Shown: positions 15,654 through 18,754 of the stretch, in pieces
Layout of the letters: each line of letters begins with the position of its first letter
Position numbering within the stretch: position 1 is the stretch's first letter
Assembly: GCA_003175915.1 (NCBI GenBank)
Contig: PSRH01000159.1
Span: forward strand, 1 to 18,754
Direction: 5' to 3'
DNA: 18,754 nucleotides
From: Candidatus Melainabacteria bacterium
GTDB taxonomy: Bacteria > Cyanobacteriota > Vampirovibrionia > Obscuribacterales > Obscuribacteraceae
The notes under the pieces: model-generated
Told to the model about the DNA's origin: nothing
What the model saw: the letters and a program-made list of their open reading frames with translations, nothing else
Databases searched by the model: none
Translations under genes and position numbers: made by a program

Positions 15654-15769
15654 TAGCCGATATTGATTGAGAGCTCAGACTGTGCTGTCCTCAGGTAAAT
15701 CTTAAATTGCCGATCGATCAACCTTTTCCCCTTAAATTGCGACAAAGTGCACTAATAAATCATTACTCT

Positions 15770-15798
15770 GAGACAAACCTGGTTGTCATATGTTAAAT
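15770..15798 (+). promoter_or_regulatory. Candidate promoter and dyad upstream of the Fe-S gene pair
   Basis: GAGACA (15770-15775) and TTAAAT (15793-15798) are spaced by 17 bases, each matching four of six consensus positions. An imperfect inverted repeat with GACAA and TTGTC arms (15772-15787) fills the space between them. A repressor binding there could control the A-type carrier and YgfZ genes. The half-site spacing does not match the SufR box known in cyanobacteria. Confidence 0.3.
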
Positions 15799-15818
15799 TA
15801 ACAAGCAGAGGGATAAAG

Positions 15819-15840
15819 AATAAGCGTCATAAGGCTTATT
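15819..15840 (+). promoter_or_regulatory. 5' leader stem-loop before the A-type carrier gene
   Basis: AATAAGC (15819-15825) and GCTTATT (15834-15840) form a perfect 7-base stem with an 8-base loop. It ends 13 bases before the AGAGGAA ribosome site of the gene starting at 15867. It could stabilise the message or control translation. Confidence 0.4.
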
Positions 15841-15866
15841 GATTGGTTTTAAAAGAGGAATTTGGT

Positions 15867-16217
15867 ATGACAGATACGATTGCGAAGACATCAGCCCCAT
15901 TGCTTAGCGTGACGGAAGCAGCAGCTGAAGAAGTCAAGAAACTCCTGGCTAACGAGCCTGGCACCTCTGGACTGCGGCTGGAAGTAAAAGGCGGAGGCTG
16001 CTCGGGAATGTCCTACGGCCTCGGTTTTGACAATCCCCGAGAAAACGACAATATTGTTGAGACTCAAGGGATTAAGGTATTCGTCGATCCTAAGAGTGCG
16101 ATTTATCTGAAGGGCACGCTCCTTGACTTTCAGGGCGGTCTGGAAGGCAAAGGCTTCGCCATCAAAAATCCACAAGCCAAGGGAAGTTGCGGCTGCGGAC
16201 AGTCATTTTCGGTTTAA
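15867..16217 (+). CDS. A-type Fe-S cluster carrier (IscA/ErpA/SufA family)
   Basis: This 116-residue carrier receives Fe-S clusters from the assembly scaffold and delivers them to apo-enzymes. The three conserved cluster-binding cysteines are present: Cys45 in GGGCSGMSYGL, and Cys108 and Cys110 in GSCGCGQSF. The central FVDPKSAIYLKGTLLDF strand is also typical, and the length is normal for the family. The ATG at 15867 has AGAGGAA about 7 bases upstream; an in-frame TTG at 15843 lies before the ribosome site and is unlikely. The next gene, 33 bases on, is a YgfZ-like protein, which in E. coli works with A-type carriers to maintain [4Fe-4S] enzymes. Which subgroup it belongs to cannot be settled by eye. 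Confidence 0.95.
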   Translation: MTDTIAKTSAPLLSVTEAAAEEVKKLLANEPGTSGLRLEVKGGGCSGMSYGLGFDNPRENDNIVETQGIKVFVDPKSAIYLKGTLLDFQGGLEGKGFAIKNPQAKGSCGCGQSFSV

Positions 16218-16250
16218 GCCATTCCTTGCCGAGAGGAAGGATAGCCCGAA

Positions 16251-17981
16251 ATGATGCAAATGACGGCGTCAAACCTGATAGCTACCTTGAGAGATCAAGG
16301 TGGCTATTTTCGGGCCTCTGAGTACGGTCTGATTGAAATTTACGGCAAGGACGCGCCTCAATTCCTCCAGGCTCAAACGACTAACGACGTCCTCAAGCTT
16401 AACGAATGTAGTGGACAGTTAAGCTGTCTCTTGGACAGAAAAGCGCACGTCATGGCGCTTTTTCATTTATACAGGCGACATGACTCATTTCGGATCATTA
16501 CCGAGACGAGTCAAATTCCCAAAATACTCAATCATTTCACGGAGTACAAATTCAACGAAACTGTTGAGTTCCTCGATTTAACCGAAACTGGTGGCTTCTT
16601 CACCGTTCAAGGTCCAATGGTGTTTAAGCTCATTCGCCAGGCTGATCTGGTGGACCATCAACTAACTGCCTGCCTGCAACAGGACCTCTGCGACCTCAAG
16701 CTTTGGGACACACCAGTACATGCTTTCCGCAAATCTGTAACCGGCGAAGTCGGCTATTTTCTCTGGATAGCCAAGTCGCAAATGGCGGCATTCCAGGCTG
16801 CCCTTAAGAGGGCCTGTTCTCTGTTGGGTTTTGCCGAGCTTAGCGAAGAAGCACAGAGCATCGCCAGGATAGAGGCGGGGTTGCCCAAGTTCGGCGTTGA
16901 TTTCAACGAGGAAAACCTATTGCCGGAAACAGGACTAGAGGAGAGGGTGGCGAGCTACACAAAAGGCTGCTTCCTGGGACAAGAAGTGCTGGCACGGGTT
17001 AAAAGTCATGGCAGCCCGGTCCGTGCGCTAGTAGGCTTGCGCTTTGATGCCAAGCTCAAAAAGCCGCAGCTCAATTCCTCGCTCGAAGTAAGCGGAGAAG
17101 ATGCGGCTTCGATCAGGAGTTATTGCTTCTCCCCAACTTTGCAATCGAGCATAGCAATTGCTCTTGTACGGCGCGAACATCGTGTGCCCGAAAAGGTACT
17201 GGTTGGACAACTGGATGGTGCACCCGCGCAAGCTACCGTAACACTTCTACCTTTCTACGAAGCTGAGCCCTTGCCGGTAAGAGCGAAGCGCCTGTATGAA
17301 AAGGCGTTGACTCTTTATCCGAGCGAATCCGACCAGGTGGTCGAGTCTGAGGCGGTAGGCTACCTGCGTGAGAGTCTGGAATTGGATCCGTTTCTCGAGG
17401 ATGCCTATGAGGCTCTCGGCGTCATCCTTTCAAAAAGAGGACGGCTGGACGAGGCGATCCAACTGATGAAACGTCTGGCCGAAATTAATCCTGATTCCGT
17501 GATGGCCCACACTAATTTATCCGTTTTCTATGTACAGCAAGGACTGAAGGAAGCCGCCGAAGAAGAAAAGGCCATTTCCATGAGTATCAGGATGCGGCTG
17601 GCTGCCAAACAAGCAAATCTGGCCAAGCAAGAGCAAGAAGATAAAGAGAAACACAGAGAGGAGACGCTTGCTCGAACGGAAATGTTCAAGCAAGTGTTGG
17701 CAATAGACAGTGAAGATGAACTGGCCAATTACGGACTTGGTAGCTGCCTGGTTGAATTGGAACAATTTGAAGAAGCGGTTCCTCTCTTGCTTAAGGCCAT
17801 ATCGATCAAACCGATCAATTCTCAGGCGTACCTCTCTCTAACTTCCGCATATGAAGCGCTCGGTCAGAAGAAGGAGGCCTTAGAGACTTTGAACAAAGGA
17901 ATTGAAGTCGCCTCCAAACGTGGAGACATGACACCTTTGCGAGAAATGCAAGATAAGCTTTCCAAATTGGCCGGGGCTTAG
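16251..17981 (+). CDS. ygfZ: YgfZ/GcvT-like folate-binding Fe-S maintenance protein fused to C-terminal TPR domain
   Basis: The protein has 576 residues. Residues 1-335 are the YgfZ fold (GcvT-related folate-binding beta domains). The signature KGCFLGQEVLARV at 238-250 has the key Cys240, and RIEAGLPKFGVDF (206-218) precedes it, as in the family. YgfZ uses tetrahydrofolate and supports the activity and repair of certain Fe-S enzymes such as MiaB. Usual members end at about 320-350 residues. Here a further 235 residues form TPR helices at about 340-440 and 475-560, separated by a very charged helix (444-474) rich in Lys, Glu and Gln. A GAGAGGAAGG ribosome site lies about 10 bases before ATG 16251; ATG 16254 is also possible. 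CCTT just upstream could pair with the ribosome site. It follows the A-type carrier by 33 bases. Confidence 0.9.
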   Translation: MMQMTASNLIATLRDQGGYFRASEYGLIEIYGKDAPQFLQAQTTNDVLKLNECSGQLSCLLDRKAHVMALFHLYRRHDSFRIITETSQIPKILNHFTEYKFNETVEFLDLTETGGFFTVQGPMVFKLIRQADLVDHQLTACLQQDLCDLKLWDTPVHAFRKSVTGEVGYFLWIAKSQMAAFQAALKRACSLLGFAELSEEAQSIARIEAGLPKFGVDFNEENLLPETGLEERVASYTKGCFLGQEVLARVKSHGSPVRALVGLRFDAKLKKPQLNSSLEVSGEDAASIRSYCFSPTLQSSIAIALVRREHRVPEKVLVGQLDGAPAQATVTLLPFYEAEPLPVRAKRLYEKALTLYPSESDQVVESEAVGYLRESLELDPFLEDAYEALGVILSKRGRLDEAIQLMKRLAEINPDSVMAHTNLSVFYVQQGLKEAAEEEKAISMSIRMRLAAKQANLAKQEQEDKEKHREETLARTEMFKQVLAIDSEDELANYGLGSCLVELEQFEEAVPLLLKAISIKPINSQAYLSLTSAYEALGQKKEALETLNKGIEVASKRGDMTPLREMQDKLSKLAGA

Positions 17982-18013
17982 TCTACTACGGGCCTGAATC
18001 TATTTGAGTTGGG

Positions 18014-18031
18014 CGGCTCATCATTGAGCCG
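18014..18031 (+). terminator. Hairpin after the YgfZ-TPR gene, possible terminator
   Basis: CGGCTCA (18014-18020), loop TCAT, TGAGCCG (18025-18031) form a perfect 7-base stem 32 bases after the stop. No T-run follows, so intrinsic termination is weakly supported; it may instead protect the 3' end or act with Rho. Confidence 0.4.
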
Positions 18032-18105
18032 TGCCGGGTGTGCCGCATCTTCACTATTTATTTACGAAGCTGAGTTAGCCTGACAGACAGATGGGAAGGA
18101 TTGAC

Positions 18106-18606
18106 ATGTACCAGGCCGCAGCAATGTTGAATAGAAGCCCGTATCCCCGGTTTGTCGACGGTGCTGGTTTTTGGTTGCGATTAATCGCATATATTATCGA
18201 CACTTTCATTGCCCAGATTTTTACTTTTACCGTTGCATGCATTGGTTTAATGCCGTTGTGCTGCTTCAAAGCACTGTTGTCTGATCTGCCAGATTGCCTA
18301 AAGCCTCTCTTGCCAATTTGCATTGTTGTGTGGATACTGAGTTTCTCTTTTTCCGGCTTGCTTTATTTTGCCTGGTTTGAAAGCTCTTCTCTCCAGGCAA
18401 CTCCTGGAAAATTGGTATTAGGCTTAATCGTGACGGATCTTTATGGCGAGCGCCTTTCCTTTAGGAGAGCCTTAGGTCGTAATTCGGCAAAGTGTTTTTC
18501 TTACCTGACCTGCTACATGGGCTTCATCCTTGCGGCCTTTACGGAAAGGAAGCAAGCTTTGCATGACATGATGTCTTTAGCGATGGTAATAAGGAAGCCG
18601 AAATAA
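18106..18606 (+). CDS. RDD-family membrane protein
   Basis: This protein has 166 residues from ATG 18106. GGGAAGGA about 6 bases before this ATG is a good ribosome site; the in-frame ATG at 18091 has none and lies before it. The RDD family is named for conserved Arg and two Asp residues. Here the first membrane segment begins FWLRLIAYIIDTFI, giving the Arg and an Asp. A second helix pair lies around ICIVVWILSFSFSGLLYFAW, then the conserved TPGKLVLGLIVTD turn, and a last helix before the ALHDMMSLAMVI end with its Asp. The family's role is mostly unknown, often linked to transport or stress. It is on the same strand as the Fe-S genes but separated by 124 bases containing a hairpin, so it probably has its own transcript. 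Confidence 0.88.
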   Translation: MYQAAAMLNRSPYPRFVDGAGFWLRLIAYIIDTFIAQIFTFTVACIGLMPLCCFKALLSDLPDCLKPLLPICIVVWILSFSFSGLLYFAWFESSSLQATPGKLVLGLIVTDLYGERLSFRRALGRNSAKCFSYLTCYMGFILAAFTERKQALHDMMSLAMVIRKPK

Positions 18607-18622
18607 CGCTGAGAAACCAGCG
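18607..18622 (+). terminator. Hairpin directly after the RDD gene, possible terminator
   Basis: CGCTG (18607-18611) and CAGCG (18618-18622) form a 5-base stem with a 6-base loop directly after the stop codon. It lacks a T-tail. The remaining 130 bases to the window end hold nothing else that can be supported. Confidence 0.3.
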
Positions 18623-18754
18623 CTGGAAATATTGTCCATGCGCGCTCTCACCCTGATCGATCTTTGATGGAACCATATATGATGGCTGAATTGATTTAGG
18701 AAGTAGTTCCGATACAGACATAGGCGGCGGTACTACTCCAAAAGGTGCGCGCAG

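Noticed and set aside
15772..15787. SufR-type operator (CAAC-N6-GTTG) upstream of the Fe-S genes.
   Set aside because: The repeat here has CAA and TTG separated by six bases rather than eight and lacks the flanking C and G of the half-sites, so the match fails; it is kept only as an unnamed dyad.
18539..18754. Minus-strand open frame running in from the right edge, reading about 70 residues to a stop at 18539.
   Set aside because: It has no recognisable domain, its end overlaps the RDD gene by 68 bases, and it is low in distinctive composition. It could be the tail of a gene entering from outside, but the window does not show enough to support it.
1..18754. Search for tRNA, rRNA, CRISPR repeats, transposases, integrases or phage genes.
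   Set aside because: None was seen on reading; genes are ordinary in length and tightly arranged, giving no sign of a mobile element.

Overview
This window comes from a Gram-negative-type (diderm) bacterium. It carries most of an inner-membrane LPS transport (Lpt) machine and several secreted or membrane-bound TPR proteins. The density of TPR genes, mixed ATG/GTG/TTG starts and a balanced base composition recall the non-photosynthetic relatives of Cyanobacteria (Melainabacteria/Vampirovibrionia, for example Obscuribacterales). That placement is an impression and was not tested by any search.

Left part (1-5457). The 5' end of a zinc-dependent nucleoside/nucleotide deaminase leaves the window on the minus strand (1-240). 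Divergent from it runs a tight five-gene operon: a secreted TPR protein, LptC-like, an LptA/OstA-like protein with three OstA modules, LptB, and one LptF/G permease. The last three genes are joined by ATGA stop/start overlaps. Together they would make an LPS extractor (LptB with LptF/G and LptC) plus a periplasmic bridge (the three-module LptA).

Middle part (5578-8779). A second same-strand group holds a membrane-anchored TPR protein, shikimate kinase (aroK), an unknown 203-residue protein, and type II 3-dehydroquinase (aroQ). AroQ begins at a CTG codon that overlaps the preceding TGA stop. Its 3' end overlaps, antisense, the tail of a lysozyme-like gene on the minus strand (8690-9838).

Right-middle part (9839-15620). 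A divergent intergenic region of about 210 bp drives the lysozyme-like gene one way. The other way it drives a secreted TPR protein and an unknown 192-residue protein. These converge on a large minus-strand GH38 alpha-mannosidase, which is preceded by a minus-strand metal-dependent amidohydrolase.

Right part (15600-18754). A regulatory region with several inverted repeats precedes an Fe-S pair: an A-type carrier (IscA/ErpA/SufA family) and a YgfZ-like folate-binding protein fused to a C-terminal TPR domain. An RDD-family membrane protein closes the window.

No tRNA, rRNA, CRISPR array, transposase or prophage gene was seen, and no gene-free stretch exceeds about 270 bases. The most unusual items are the triple-OstA LptA, the YgfZ-TPR fusion next to its likely Fe-S partner, the CTG-started aroQ, and a secreted TPR gene leading the lpt operon.
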